This document shows, in pieces, positions 22,659 through 31,150 of a stretch of DNA of 64,000 nucleotides. The notes beneath the pieces are model-generated. The model was not told where the DNA came from. It was given only the letters and a program-made list of their open reading frames with translations, and made no database searches. Each line of letters begins with the position of its first letter. The first letter of the stretch is position 1. The stretch is from a virus, in IMG/VR virus record IMGVR_UViG_3300027759_003827, positions 24,817 to 88,816 of that record; one strand, 5' to 3'. The translations under genes and the position numbers were made by a program.

Positions 22659-22982
22659 TTATAATGCAAAGCTTTCTCCACATCCGCAAGTACGGGATGC
22701 ATTAGGATTTATAAATTGAAATCCTTTACCGTTTAGTCCACCGCTAAATTCTAACTCAGTTCCGTAGAGGTATAGTAGAGACTTCATATCTACAAGTATT
22801 TTTACCCCTTTATCTTCTGCAAGAGTATCAGTAGGCTGTTGCTCGGTATCAAATGAAAGATCATAAGATAAGCCGCTACACCCGCCGCCTTTTACTGCTA
22901 CTCTAACAAACGGAGTAATACATCCGCTTTCTTCTATTAATGCACTTAGTTTTTGTGCTGCTGTTTCTGATACTGTAATCAT
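22659..22982 (-). CDS. iscA: A-type iron-sulfur carrier (IscA/ErpA-like)
   Basis: 107 residues, usual length. The three conserved cysteines are present: GGGCSGLSY (near residue 35) and TCGCGESF at the C-terminus (near 99 and 101). A-type proteins carry Fe-S clusters from IscU to target enzymes. It overlaps iscU by one base, so the pair is translated together. Phage targets could include the Cas4-like nuclease and radical-SAM QueE. Confidence 0.93.
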   Translation of the reverse strand: MITVSETAAQKLSALIEESGCITPFVRVAVKGGGCSGLSYDLSFDTEQQPTDTLAEDKGVKILVDMKSLLYLYGTELEFSGGLNGKGFQFINPNASRTCGCGESFAL

Positions 22983-23392
22983 TATATGTGGCTTTCTTCA
23001 AATACTATTTCTTCTAAACCTTGCTTTTTTCTATAATCGTTTATTGCAGACTTGATAGCATCTTCTGCTAATACCGAACAGTGTATTTTAACGGGAGGTA
23101 GGTTTAATTCCTCTACTAAATCCATATTATCAATTGTTATCGCTTGATCTAAGGTTTTTCCTTTCAGCCATTCTGTTGCAACCGAGGATGATGCAATTGC
23201 TGAACCGCATCCAAATGTTTTAAATTTAGCATCAATAATTATATCGTTTTCTACTTCGATCTGTAATCTCATTACGTCTCCGCACTCTGGTGCTCCTACT
23301 AAACCTGTACCTACGTTAGATTTAGATTTATCTAAGGTTCCAACGTTTTTAGGATTAGAGTAGTGATCTAGTACTTTATCTGAATATGCCAT
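22982..23392 (-). CDS. iscU: iron-sulfur cluster scaffold IscU
   Basis: 136 residues. All three cluster-binding cysteines are visible in APECGDVM (near residue 37), FGCGSAIASSS (near 62) and LPPVKIHCSVLAEDA (near 105), with the conserved aspartate in CGD. The co-chaperone contact LPPVK is intact. It would assemble [2Fe-2S] and [4Fe-4S] clusters using host IscS. It follows the groEL terminator and a TATTTAT element. Fe-S scaffold plus carrier in one phage operon is uncommon. Confidence 0.94.
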   Translation of the reverse strand: MAYSDKVLDHYSNPKNVGTLDKSKSNVGTGLVGAPECGDVMRLQIEVENDIIIDAKFKTFGCGSAIASSSVATEWLKGKTLDQAITIDNMDLVEELNLPPVKIHCSVLAEDAIKSAINDYRKKQGLEEIVFEESHI

Positions 23393-23408
23393 ATTTGAGT
23401 TATTTTAA

Positions 23409-23415
23409 ATAAATA
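23409..23415 (-). promoter_or_regulatory. TATTTAT element, candidate phage promoter
   Basis: TATTTAT on the minus strand, 16 nt before iscU and immediately after the groEL terminator hairpin, where a new promoter would be expected. Confidence 0.5.
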
Positions 23416-23417
23416 GA

Positions 23418-23445
23418 GAAAGCTCTCCTTAATTGGAGAGCTCTC
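23418..23445 (-). terminator. terminator after groEL
   Basis: Perfect 8-bp stem AGCTCTCC / GGAGAGCT with loop AATTAA, followed by TTCTCTATTTATTT. It lies about 20 nt past the groEL stop. Confidence 0.78.
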
Positions 23446-23464
23446 TACTTCAAGGAAACCTTAA

Positions 23465-25102
23465 TTAATACATGCCCATGTTCGGGTCTTGTTCTTGCTT
23501 CTTCTTATCGTCTCTCTTTTCGAATATAACTGATTCTGTTGTTAGAATAGTTCCTGCTACAGATGCTGCATTCTCTAAAGCTGTACGAGTTACCTTAGCT
23601 GGATCTAATAAACCTGCTGTAAATGCATCTACTATTTCTTGCTTCTTAGCATCATAAGTAAAGGAATCTGCCTCTGTTGCATTTTTTAAGATTGAATAGT
23701 AATCTTCAATACCGCAGTTACTTAGGATAGTCTTAAATGGTGCGTAACACGTTTTCTTTACAATATCAAAACCTAATAATTCATCTGATGATGTTTCTCT
23801 AGGTAAGATTGGTAAATTGTTAACTGCTTTAATTAAAGCAATACCGCCACCAGGAACAACTCCTTCTGTTAATGCTGCTTTAGTAGCAAATAGAGCATCT
23901 TCTACTCTATCTTTTCTCTCTTTAATTTCAATATCAGAATTACCTCCTACTGAAATAATAGCTACACCGCCGACTAGTTTACCTAATCTTTCTTGTAATT
24001 TCTCTTTCTCGTAGAATGAAGTAGCTTTCTCAATTTGATCTTTAATCTCTTGAGCACGTGCTGTAATCTTCTCTACCTCTCCATTACCATCTACGATAGT
24101 AGTTGTTTCTTTAGCTACGTTAACTGTTCTAGCTTTACCGAACATCTCTAAAAGTTGAACAGGAGTTAATTTATCTAACTTGTGTCCTTTGTCTTTAGAG
24201 ATAACTGTACCGCCTGTTAAGATAGCTAAGTCCTCTAAAATTAAAGTTCTTCTTTCGCCAAAGTCTGGAGCTTTAACTGCTGCTACTGAAACAATACCTC
24301 TCATCTTATTTACAATCAAAGTAGCTAATGCTTCATCTTCGATATCTTCTGCAACGATTAATAAAGGTTTATTATCTGAATTTACTTTGCTTAATGCATT
24401 TAATAATTCAGCTGCTTTAGTAATACGTCCATCGTAAATTAAAATATAGGGTTCAGTTAGAGAAGCATTCATCGTAGTGTTATTAGTAACAAAATATGGA
24501 GATTTATAACCTCTATCAAATTGCATCCCTTCTACAATCTCTAAACTAGTTTCACCTGTTTTAGATTCTTCAATAGTAACGATACCTTCTCTTCCTACCT
24601 TTTCAATAGCTGTAGAAATTAAGTTCCCTACTTCTACATCGCCGTTAGCTGAGATAGTAGCTACTTGTTGGATTTGATCTTGCGAACTTACATCCTTAGC
24701 AATCTTTTTAATTTGCTCTACTATTTGTGCTACATACTTATCGATACCTTTTTTTACCTCTACTGGATTAGAACCTTGGTTAATTAACTTTAAACCTTCT
24801 TCTACCATAGTAGCTGCAAGTAAAGTAGATGTAGTAGTACCATCGCCTGCTTCGTTAGCAGACTTAATAGATACTTGCTTTACTAATTGTGCACCTAAAT
24901 CTTCTACTTGGTCTTCTAACTCATGAAATGACTTAGCTACTGTAACGCCGTCTTTAGTTACTTTTACTTCTCCTGATTGATCTTTAATCAATACTGTTCT
25001 ACCGCCTGGACCTAGTGTTGAGGATACGGAATGGTTTAATTGTCTAATACCTGCTAGTAATTTATTCTTTAGCTCAATTCCAAAAACTGTCTGTGTTGCC
25101 AT
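23465..25102 (-). CDS. groEL: chaperonin GroEL
   Basis: 545 residues, full length. Landmarks include [12 protein letters not shown] (apical ATP-site start), [12 protein letters not shown] (the GDGTT ATPase motif, near residue 86), [15 protein letters not shown] and [12 protein letters not shown] (near 405). The C-terminal tail is [13 protein letters not shown], lacking the GGM repeats usual in bacterial GroEL. It forms a two-gene operon with groES three bases upstream. It probably folds phage capsid or tail proteins. The tail difference may alter substrate handling. Confidence 0.97.
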   Translation of the reverse strand: MATQTVFGIELKNKLLAGIRQLNHSVSSTLGPGGRTVLIKDQSGEVKVTKDGVTVAKSFHELEDQVEDLGAQLVKQVSIKSANEAGDGTTTSTLLAATMVEEGLKLINQGSNPVEVKKGIDKYVAQIVEQIKKIAKDVSSQDQIQQVATISANGDVEVGNLISTAIEKVGREGIVTIEESKTGETSLEIVEGMQFDRGYKSPYFVTNNTTMNASLTEPYILIYDGRITKAAELLNALSKVNSDNKPLLIVAEDIEDEALATLIVNKMRGIVSVAAVKAPDFGERRTLILEDLAILTGGTVISKDKGHKLDKLTPVQLLEMFGKARTVNVAKETTTIVDGNGEVEKITARAQEIKDQIEKATSFYEKEKLQERLGKLVGGVAIISVGGNSDIEIKERKDRVEDALFATKAALTEGVVPGGGIALIKAVNNLPILPRETSSDELLGFDIVKKTCYAPFKTILSNCGIEDYYSILKNATEADSFTYDAKKQEIVDAFTAGLLDPAKVTRTALENAASVAGTILTTESVIFEKRDDKKKQEQDPNMGMY

Positions 25103-25104
25103 AA

Positions 25105-25506
25105 TTATAATTCTTTTTGTTCGTTAAGGTCTGTTACAAAATAATGATCACCTGTGATGTCACCTTTTTTTAATTCTGCTTCCGTCTCTTTAAATACTTC
25201 CGCAATCGGATTTTCTGGTACAATTTTACTGTAAACGTCTTGCTCTTTTACGATAAAGTAATCTTCTCCCTCTACAGTTATTGATACAGATCCCATTTTC
25301 GGAATCAATACCTTATCTCCAACTGTTAGAGCCGAGTCTACATACTTATCAGAGTTATAGTTATATACTCTTGAAGTAGCTATCACTTCTCCTAATTCAG
25401 GTCTTTCTTTACCTAAGTCAGGTATAATGATATTACCTACTGTTTGTTCTTCTTCTTCGATTGGCTTAAGAACTAAATAGCCGTTAAGTGGATTTAATTT
25501 ACTCAT
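25105..25506 (-). CDS. groES: co-chaperonin GroES
   Basis: 133 residues, longer than the usual 95-100. LNPLNGYLVLKPIEEEEQTVGNIIIPD is the GroES start and mobile loop, and GDKVLIPKMGSVSITVEGEDYFIVKEQDVY is the beta-barrel end. About 35 extra residues follow at the C-terminus (ending DLNEQKEL) with no match that I recognise. The IIIP mobile-loop contact to GroEL is present. It is paired with groEL, so a phage-specific chaperonin couple is likely. Confidence 0.92.
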   Translation of the reverse strand: MSKLNPLNGYLVLKPIEEEEQTVGNIIIPDLGKERPELGEVIATSRVYNYNSDKYVDSALTVGDKVLIPKMGSVSITVEGEDYFIVKEQDVYSKIVPENPIAEVFKETEAELKKGDITGDHYFVTDLNEQKEL

Positions 25507-25521
25507 ATACTTTATTATTAT

Positions 25522-25716
25522 TTATTCTATTATAATTTCAAGATCAGGAATACTTCTCAGAAAAAAAAATTTATCTTCTTTTTTTAGTACAATATCTGCT
25601 TGCAGTCTCTCTTTCAAGTTCTCAACGATAGGATTATCGTCTACTCTTACAATTTCTACAATATAGTAGAGAGTATTATTAAAGGTAATAAATTCTTTTT
25701 TGATGAAAGGTATCAT
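25522..25716 (-). CDS. hypothetical protein upstream of groES
   Basis: 64 residues, begins MIPFIKKEFITFNNTLYYIVE. It has a beta-strand-rich pattern (YYIVEIVRVD, ADIVLKKEDKFFFL) and no cysteine or membrane motif. It sits between hsp20 and groES in the chaperone operon with 15-base spacing. An accessory role there is possible, but no family is recognised. Confidence 0.62.
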   Translation of the reverse strand: MIPFIKKEFITFNNTLYYIVEIVRVDDNPIVENLKERLQADIVLKKEDKFFFLRSIPDLEIIIE

Positions 25717-25723
25717 AACTGGT

Positions 25724-25737
25724 TACTTAGTAGGCCT
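25724..25737 (-). repeat. downstream arm of a 14-bp inverted repeat around hsp20
   Basis: TACTTAGTAGGCCT is the exact reverse complement of 26228-26241. It begins about six bases past the hsp20 stop. Both arms contain the palindrome core AGGCCT. The two arms would pair in the mRNA and enclose hsp20. Confidence 0.78.
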
Positions 25738-25742
25738 ACTTT

Positions 25743-26171
25743 TTATTTAGCTTTTAAAGCTTTAGGTGTGCTGATTTGTATTTGTTTTACAGCTTTACCT
25801 TCTGCAACTGGAATGCTTAAAATAAGCAGTCCTTTATCTAAAGATGCTTCTAACTTACCTAGATCAAATTTAGTTGAAATCTTCCATGTAATGTTAAAAG
25901 AGGATCTTTTAATACCTCTGTAAATAGGAATTTCTGCTGGTTCGTTAGGTTTTTCGTATGTAATACGTAATTGGTCTCCATCGACAATGATACTGATATC
26001 TTCTTTGTCAAGGCCTACTGTGGCTACTTCAAATCGAATGCCGTCTGTTGTTTCGTAAATGTCTACTGGGTGTGTGACTTTCTGCGTAATTGCAGAGAAG
26101 TGTGATTGTGTGTCGAATAAATCTCGCCATAATAGGTCGAATGGATCTAGCTCAAATGGTCTAAATGTCAT
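25743..26171 (-). CDS. small heat-shock protein, Hsp20/alpha-crystallin
   Basis: 142 residues. The N-terminal FELDPFDLLWRDLF is a typical flexible arm. The alpha-crystallin domain runs from about 30 to 125 (VDIYETTDGIRFEVATVGLDKEDI; LEASLDKGLLILSIPV), and the C-terminus has the IQI motif. It prevents aggregation of unfolding proteins. It leads a chaperone group with groES and groEL, but is set off by 14-bp inverted repeats on either side. T4-like cyanophages also carry hsp20. Confidence 0.93.
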   Translation of the reverse strand: MTFRPFELDPFDLLWRDLFDTQSHFSAITQKVTHPVDIYETTDGIRFEVATVGLDKEDISIIVDGDQLRITYEKPNEPAEIPIYRGIKRSSFNITWKISTKFDLGKLEASLDKGLLILSIPVAEGKAVKQIQISTPKALKAK

Positions 26172-26216
26172 TTTGTTTAGTTTTGTGTTCCCTTACGGTG
26201 AACGGTTTTAAAATTG

Positions 26217-26224
26217 TCTATAAC
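26217..26224 (-). promoter_or_regulatory. GTTATAGA element upstream of hsp20
   Basis: GTTATAGA on the minus strand, about 45 nt before the hsp20 ATG. The same octamer precedes queC and nrdJ at similar distance. Candidate early or middle promoter. Confidence 0.35.
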
Positions 26225-26227
26225 TTA

Positions 26228-26241
26228 AGGCCTACTAAGTA
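26228..26241 (-). repeat. upstream arm of the 14-bp inverted repeat around hsp20
   Basis: AGGCCTACTAAGTA, inverted copy of 25724-25737. With one extra base in the other arm, the match continues for two more bases (CC). It lies between the polA stop and the hsp20 leader. Confidence 0.78.
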
Positions 26242-26260
26242 CCTTATTTCTCATAAATAT

Positions 26261-28570
26261 CTAGTGTCCGTCTTTAAAGTTATTTGCTACTTCAGGAATT
26301 GCAATTAATTCTACGCCATCTAGCTTAGTTGTATTTTCCATACAGTCTTGGACAATTTCGCAAGCTCTTTTTACGTCCTCTATTCTTACTTGGCAAATCA
26401 ATTGATCATGTATCTGTGCAATTACCTGTCCTACTATATTTTCTTTACGGAATTTACGATTTATTTGTAACGCTGCACGGTTTACTATGCTTGCTGCGTA
26501 ACTCTGAATTTGATAGTTTAAAACGTTATTAAGAGCATTTTTATAATCTCTATACAATGTAGTAACTGCTTCTACTCCATAGCTTGCTTCTATACCTTTT
26601 CTAAACTTCCAGTCATCGAGAATTTTATCTCCGAAAGCTTCGTAGATCTCCTTTGCTTTAGGTAAATGTCTAATACGTCCTACCTTATTCTTAATATAGC
26701 CATACTCTTTTACAAACTTTCTAGAATTCTCTCTCCACTCTCTTAGTTGCGGGAACCCATTTAAGTAACCTTCTACAAGTCTCTCTCCTTCTTTTTTATC
26801 TATTTTTAGAGACATAGCTAATGCATATCCTGACATACCATAAGGTACACCTAAGGCATAGCCTTTTGCAGTTTGTCTTTTAACTGGATCTACTTTCTTT
26901 AAGAAGTTAGGTGCTTGAGTATGTGCACTAACACCTTCAAGCTTTTCTGTCTTAATAGCAATGTGAGAGTAGAAATCTAAATCGTTGTTAAAAATCTCTT
27001 TTAGTCCTTGATCGCCTGCTACTGTAGCAAATACTCTAGGCTCTAAAGATGCATAGTCAGTATCAAGTAGCTTCGTTCCTTCGTCGCAAATAAAGAAAGC
27101 TCTTACTACGTTAGTATAGCCTGTAAGTAAGGCCTCTTCTTGACCCTCTTCTAAAGGCTTAGGTAATTGCTGTAAGTCAGAACCGTATCTACCCGATACA
27201 GTACCGTTTTGTTTAAAGTACGGATAGAACTTTTCATCTTCTGCTGCATCTAAGAAGCGATCAATATAAGCTGTCTTAATCTTAGTAAGCTTATTATATA
27301 AACGTAAATGTTTAGCCCATGAGTACTTATCGCTAATAGACTGAATCATATCTTCATCGAATTGAGGCTTACCTTTATCTGTAGTTGACAACGGCTTTTC
27401 ACCTAGAACGTCAAATGCAATCTTACCTAGCTGATCTTTAGATTGAATATTAAAGAACTGTCCATCGTTATCTTCTTTCCATAGAGTCATACTAACCTTA
27501 GCAATCTGCTCTCTAGTTAAGTAACTTTCATCTCCCGTTATTAGAAAATCTTTAATAGTTGATTCTGGTAAGGATGTAATAGCTGATTTATTAATAGCAA
27601 ACTTACCTGTTCTTTCTGATCTAGGTAATTCAATACCACTTTGCTCTAATAGCCTTTGTGCAAAGGTACCTTTATGTTTAGGAGGATAAGCAGTTCTTGC
27701 CTGTTCTAATATCCAGCTTCTTACTTGAGGCAGAGCTAATAACTCTTTAACAACTAAAGTAGATTGCTCTTCTAAATCTTTTGTAATATTATTTTGAGTC
27801 TCTTGAATAAGAGCTACGTTAAGTCTAATTCCATGCTCTTCCATTGGTATAGTAACCTCTCTATAAACAGGCATTACTTCTTCCTCAAAAAAGAAATACT
27901 CTAATCCTTCAGCTTGAAGAATACCTAGAAAATGATTAAAAATACGTAAGGTTAAATCTGTATCGGCTGCTGCATACTTAGCAAGTATAGCCATATCTGC
28001 TTTATAAATCTCAAAATTATCTTTCGATACAGCACCGCCGTTTGCCTTAATACTAGCTTTTAATTCTAATTGCTCTTCGTTAGCTTCAGACTCTACATCT
28101 AATCCAATCTCTTTCTGTACCATCTTAGCAATAGACTTTAATCCAAAAGGATTACCAAATCCAAATGCACCTTCCTCTCTTACTGTATGAACGAGCAGAG
28201 CAGTGTCGGCATATAAAGCAGGAAGTAAATCTATACCGTAGAAATTTTTTGTAAATCGAACGTCAAAAGAAGCATTATGCATTACTAATTTTTTCTTTAG
28301 TAATTGACCTATAGCATACTTTGCTAATTTATCTGCATTTGTACCTCCTATCTCAAGCTCTACTAACTGCTCGTTCTTCCATTCACGAATTGGCATGTAA
28401 TAACCTTTACCAATCTCACCAGATACAGAAAAACCAATAATCGAGCCCTTACGGGGATTCAAACTATTGGTCTCTGTATCATACGCAACAAGTTCACTGC
28501 TGTTAATATGATCTATTAATTCTTTTAAAGTCTCCTTACTGTTGACTGTTACATAACTTTTTTCTTGCAT
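26261..28570 (-). CDS. DNA polymerase I (family A) with 3'-5' exonuclease
   Basis: 769 residues. Exonuclease motifs: AYDTETNSLNP (near 36), MHNASFDVRF (near 102) and YAAADTDLTLRIF (near 200). Polymerase motifs: LDTDYASLEPRVFA (A, near 503), KRQTAKGYALGVPYGMSGYA (B, near 570) and AQIHDQLIC (C, near 733). Motif C reads HDQ where HDE is usual. No 5' nuclease domain is present; a separate exonuclease gene at 42 kb can supply it. It is the likely replicative polymerase. It ends in TAG, so TAG is a normal stop in this genome. Confidence 0.95.
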   Translation of the reverse strand: MQEKSYVTVNSKETLKELIDHINSSELVAYDTETNSLNPRKGSIIGFSVSGEIGKGYYMPIREWKNEQLVELEIGGTNADKLAKYAIGQLLKKKLVMHNASFDVRFTKNFYGIDLLPALYADTALLVHTVREEGAFGFGNPFGLKSIAKMVQKEIGLDVESEANEEQLELKASIKANGGAVSKDNFEIYKADMAILAKYAAADTDLTLRIFNHFLGILQAEGLEYFFFEEEVMPVYREVTIPMEEHGIRLNVALIQETQNNITKDLEEQSTLVVKELLALPQVRSWILEQARTAYPPKHKGTFAQRLLEQSGIELPRSERTGKFAINKSAITSLPESTIKDFLITGDESYLTREQIAKVSMTLWKEDNDGQFFNIQSKDQLGKIAFDVLGEKPLSTTDKGKPQFDEDMIQSISDKYSWAKHLRLYNKLTKIKTAYIDRFLDAAEDEKFYPYFKQNGTVSGRYGSDLQQLPKPLEEGQEEALLTGYTNVVRAFFICDEGTKLLDTDYASLEPRVFATVAGDQGLKEIFNNDLDFYSHIAIKTEKLEGVSAHTQAPNFLKKVDPVKRQTAKGYALGVPYGMSGYALAMSLKIDKKEGERLVEGYLNGFPQLREWRENSRKFVKEYGYIKNKVGRIRHLPKAKEIYEAFGDKILDDWKFRKGIEASYGVEAVTTLYRDYKNALNNVLNYQIQSYAASIVNRAALQINRKFRKENIVGQVIAQIHDQLICQVRIEDVKRACEIVQDCMENTTKLDGVELIAIPEVANNFKDGH

Positions 28571-28573
28571 AAC

Positions 28574-29593
28574 TTATATTACTTCCTGGTTTTCTAAAAG
28601 GTCTTTTGCTTCCTGGTAAGTGATCATAAATTCTTTCTTTCTACCTCTAAACTCTTTAACAATATCTAGCTCTTGACAAAGTACAGTAAAGGTCTTTAAG
28701 TCCTTCTGAGAAGCAGTTATCTTCTGTGTCTGTACTAGGGATTGAAACTTGTTAAAAGATAAGGTTTGATCACCTACTACCTTCTTACCGTTCTGATAAT
28801 ACAATTTAAGTAATTTTAAATTAAGCTCCAACTGTTTAAACTTAGGAGTCTGTAGTAGTTTTTTAGTCTCTTCATAGCTACCTAGAGTATAGAAGGCGTC
28901 AAAGCCAACTCCGATTAAAACAATTAACTCTAGGAAAATCGTTATAAAAAGGAATGCAGTTGAGTTTTCCATATTCTTATCCATAGCGGTGTTCGCTTTG
29001 GTCTGTGTTTTCGTTTCAAGCTGTAAGATCTTAGCATCTTTTGCTTGCTGTAGGACATTAACGATTGAATCTTTATAGATCCTATCAGCTTTTCTGCTTC
29101 CAGGTTGGCTACGGTAATAGGCAATTTCTTTATCATAATACTTTGCTATTGAATCTTGCTTTAGAGTTGTAGTAGAGTCTACTGCTGTAGCTATTATTTC
29201 TGAGTTATCAACAAGTCTATGTGCACCTTTAATAGACAAGTAGAAGCTACCTGCTATTAAGAAACAGCAAATCATACCAGCTACAAATATTCCGCCTGTC
29301 ATTTTCTTAACCTGTAATACGGTTGTAAAGAATTGCTCTAATGTAAACCTCTTTGTTAATTCATACCCTGTTAGGAATAGTCCGACAAAGATAGTGAAGA
29401 ACATATCTTGAAAAGGAAATAGAGCGGGTATAGAGTTTGTAACAGACTTAACAAAGAAGTACCCGAAGTAAATCAAAAAGATATTACCTAAAAAAGAAAA
29501 GTAATACAAGATCTTATCAAGGGTCAAGTAATTTTGCTCTAATTTAAAGACCTCTAGCTTTAATTTAAGCTTGTTAAATTTATCTATTTTCAT
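28574..29593 (-). CDS. multi-span membrane protein, function unknown
   Basis: 339 residues. Four hydrophobic segments: about 27-48 (LYYFSFLGNIFLIYFGYFFV), 60-76, 97-117 (GGIFVAGMICCFLIAGSFYLS) and 210-232 (FLFITIFLELIVLIGVGF). Between spans three and four lies a charged, helical stretch of about 90 residues. A C-terminal cytoplasmic part of about 100 residues is Lys-rich and helical. It may shape or dock the replication machinery on the membrane, because it is next to polA, but nothing shows this directly. Confidence 0.7.
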   Translation of the reverse strand: MKIDKFNKLKLKLEVFKLEQNYLTLDKILYYFSFLGNIFLIYFGYFFVKSVTNSIPALFPFQDMFFTIFVGLFLTGYELTKRFTLEQFFTTVLQVKKMTGGIFVAGMICCFLIAGSFYLSIKGAHRLVDNSEIIATAVDSTTTLKQDSIAKYYDKEIAYYRSQPGSRKADRIYKDSIVNVLQQAKDAKILQLETKTQTKANTAMDKNMENSTAFLFITIFLELIVLIGVGFDAFYTLGSYEETKKLLQTPKFKQLELNLKLLKLYYQNGKKVVGDQTLSFNKFQSLVQTQKITASQKDLKTFTVLCQELDIVKEFRGRKKEFMITYQEAKDLLENQEVI

Positions 29594-29594
29594 A

Positions 29595-29756
29595 TTATAA
29601 TTCTTCTGCTATACCTAGCAACTCGGCTATTATAAGTAGGGCACCAGCTAAAGGTAACCTACCGAATATTAAAGCAAATCCTGCTCCAAATCTAAAGCCT
29701 GATTTAACTAAGCTAATGTAAAAATGCCAATTTGTATGTGATTCTTTTTGTTGCAT
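29595..29756 (-). CDS. 53-residue membrane-associated peptide
   Basis: ATG at 29754-29756 overlaps the upstream gene's TAA by one base (TAATG), with TAA at 29595-29597. The peptide begins MQQKESHTNWHFYISLVKSG, then a hydrophobic helix (GFALIFGRLPLAGALLIIAEL) and the end GIAEEL. The tight junctions on both sides and the clean topology support a real gene. I recall similar small proteins in other T4-like phages. Function unknown. Confidence 0.7.
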   Translation of the reverse strand: MQQKESHTNWHFYISLVKSGFRFGAGFALIFGRLPLAGALLIIAELLGIAEEL

Positions 29757-30262
29757 TACCCTCTTTGTTTATCGTTTTGCCATTGTCCATCATATAATTC
29801 AGCAACCTCTTCACACTTATGGAAGTATATTTGAGCTACTCTAGCATCTTCTTCAATAAAGATAGTTTCATTTACTCTCATTACACAGCCCATAAATTCA
29901 GTTTCAAATCCTGGATCGAATACTGATGAGTGAATAATTGTACCGTTTCTTAATAGAGAGGATCTTTGTCTAATTAAGCCTACATAGTCTGCAGGTAACT
30001 TGCATCCTTCCCAGAAAGTAATTTCATAGGTACCAGGATATAATAACCATCCCATATTACCGTCTAACTGTACTTTCTTAGTCTCAGTATAGACTGCTAA
30101 GTTAGTTTTATTCTTTAATACTACTCCAAATTTATCTTGAGGATTCTGTCTAATTTGTTTAACTGTCTGTAAAGATAAATCATACCCTACTTGAGCTTTA
30201 CCTTTAGACTGCTGTTCTAATTTAAGTAGACCTTTCTCTACTATTTGATCTGCATTCAGCAT
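29756..30262 (-). CDS. dCTP deaminase / dUTPase-family protein
   Basis: 168 residues. The pattern RQRSSLLRNGTIIHSSVFDPGFE matches the substrate-binding core of the trimeric dCTP deaminase and dUTPase family, in which RSS(L/S)xR and the GxxDPG(F/Y)xG region bind nucleotide. ARVAQIYFHKCEEV followed by LYDGQWQ resembles the C-terminal part of dCTP deaminases. It would adjust dUTP/dCTP pools before replication. I cannot decide deaminase versus dUTPase with certainty. Confidence 0.85.
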   Translation of the reverse strand: MLNADQIVEKGLLKLEQQSKGKAQVGYDLSLQTVKQIRQNPQDKFGVVLKNKTNLAVYTETKKVQLDGNMGWLLYPGTYEITFWEGCKLPADYVGLIRQRSSLLRNGTIIHSSVFDPGFETEFMGCVMRVNETIFIEEDARVAQIYFHKCEEVAELYDGQWQNDKQRG

Positions 30263-30264
30263 AA

Positions 30265-30432
30265 TTATTTTTTCTTTTTTGTATATGGAAACATTCTATT
30301 TAAAATATTCTTTCTTCTAGTACATCCACAATCTTCATACCCAAGCATATGAGCAATCTTATCTGCTAGTCTATCAATATAGAAAAACTTTAGCACTTTA
30401 GCAACCGTATCTCCTAGTCCTTGTGATTTCAT
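30265..30432 (-). CDS. 55-residue small protein
   Basis: ATG at 30430-30432 overlaps the folE stop by one base, with TAA at 30265-30267. It begins MKSQGLGDTVAKVLKFFYID and has YEDCGCTRRKNILNRMFPY near the end. A CxC plus basic end and the GLGDTV start are features I have seen in small proteins of large tailed phages. Function unknown. Tight overlap on the upstream side supports translation. Confidence 0.7.
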   Translation of the reverse strand: MKSQGLGDTVAKVLKFFYIDRLADKIAHMLGYEDCGCTRRKNILNRMFPYTKKKK

Positions 30433-31142
30433 TATTTACGTGGATAACCTTTAGCAAATTCATAAAATTCTAATCTAGCTGAATCTTCATTTAAGAATGA
30501 TCCGCTTAACTTAGATGTCTTCATACTAGCACCTTGATGCTTAACTCCTCTACAGCTTACGCAGTTATGAGTAGCTTCAATCATTACTGCAACTCCTATA
30601 TTACCTTCGCAAATCTGATCTACTGCATTGTGAATGGCTACAGTTAATTGCTCTTGAATTGCGCCTCTTCTACTAAAATGCTCTACTATACGATTTAATT
30701 TACTTAAACCTACTACTCTACCTTCTAAAGTAGGAATATAAGCAATATGACATAAACCGTTAATAGTCTGATGATGGTGAGAACACATACTCGTAATAGG
30801 AATACCTCCTTCGAATACTACGCCGTCATAGCCATCGCTTGGAAAGCTCGTAACAAAATCTAATGGCTCATACCTACCTTTCCATAAGTCATTTACATAA
30901 GCTTTAGCTACTCTTCTTGGAGTATTAGAACTATTAGGATCGTTCTCCCAGTCTACACCTAATGCAGTTAGAAACTTACCGTAATGCACAGTAGCTTCTT
31001 CAATAATAGCTAACTTTTGCTTATCACTTAAAGAATACTGGCCGTTCTTAATAGCATCTCTTAAATAAGTGCTAATACCATTGGCGAAACCTGGTTGAGC
31101 TAATTCTAAGCTCTCAATATCTATGTTTTTATTTCTATTCAT
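30432..31142 (-). CDS. folE: GTP cyclohydrolase I
   Basis: 236 residues. TSMCSHHHQTINGLCHIAYIP has the zinc ligands Cys and His of FolE. GLSKLNRIVEHFSRR is the signature region, and HNCVSCRGVKHQGASM gives the second zinc cysteine and the catalytic histidine region. FolE converts GTP to dihydroneopterin triphosphate, the first step towards 7-deazaguanine. With queD, queE, queC, queF and dpdA nearby, its role is DNA modification rather than folate supply (inference from context). Confidence 0.95.
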   Translation of the reverse strand: MNRNKNIDIESLELAQPGFANGISTYLRDAIKNGQYSLSDKQKLAIIEEATVHYGKFLTALGVDWENDPNSSNTPRRVAKAYVNDLWKGRYEPLDFVTSFPSDGYDGVVFEGGIPITSMCSHHHQTINGLCHIAYIPTLEGRVVGLSKLNRIVEHFSRRGAIQEQLTVAIHNAVDQICEGNIGVAVMIEATHNCVSCRGVKHQGASMKTSKLSGSFLNEDSARLEFYEFAKGYPRK

Positions 31143-31150
31143 ATTGTATA

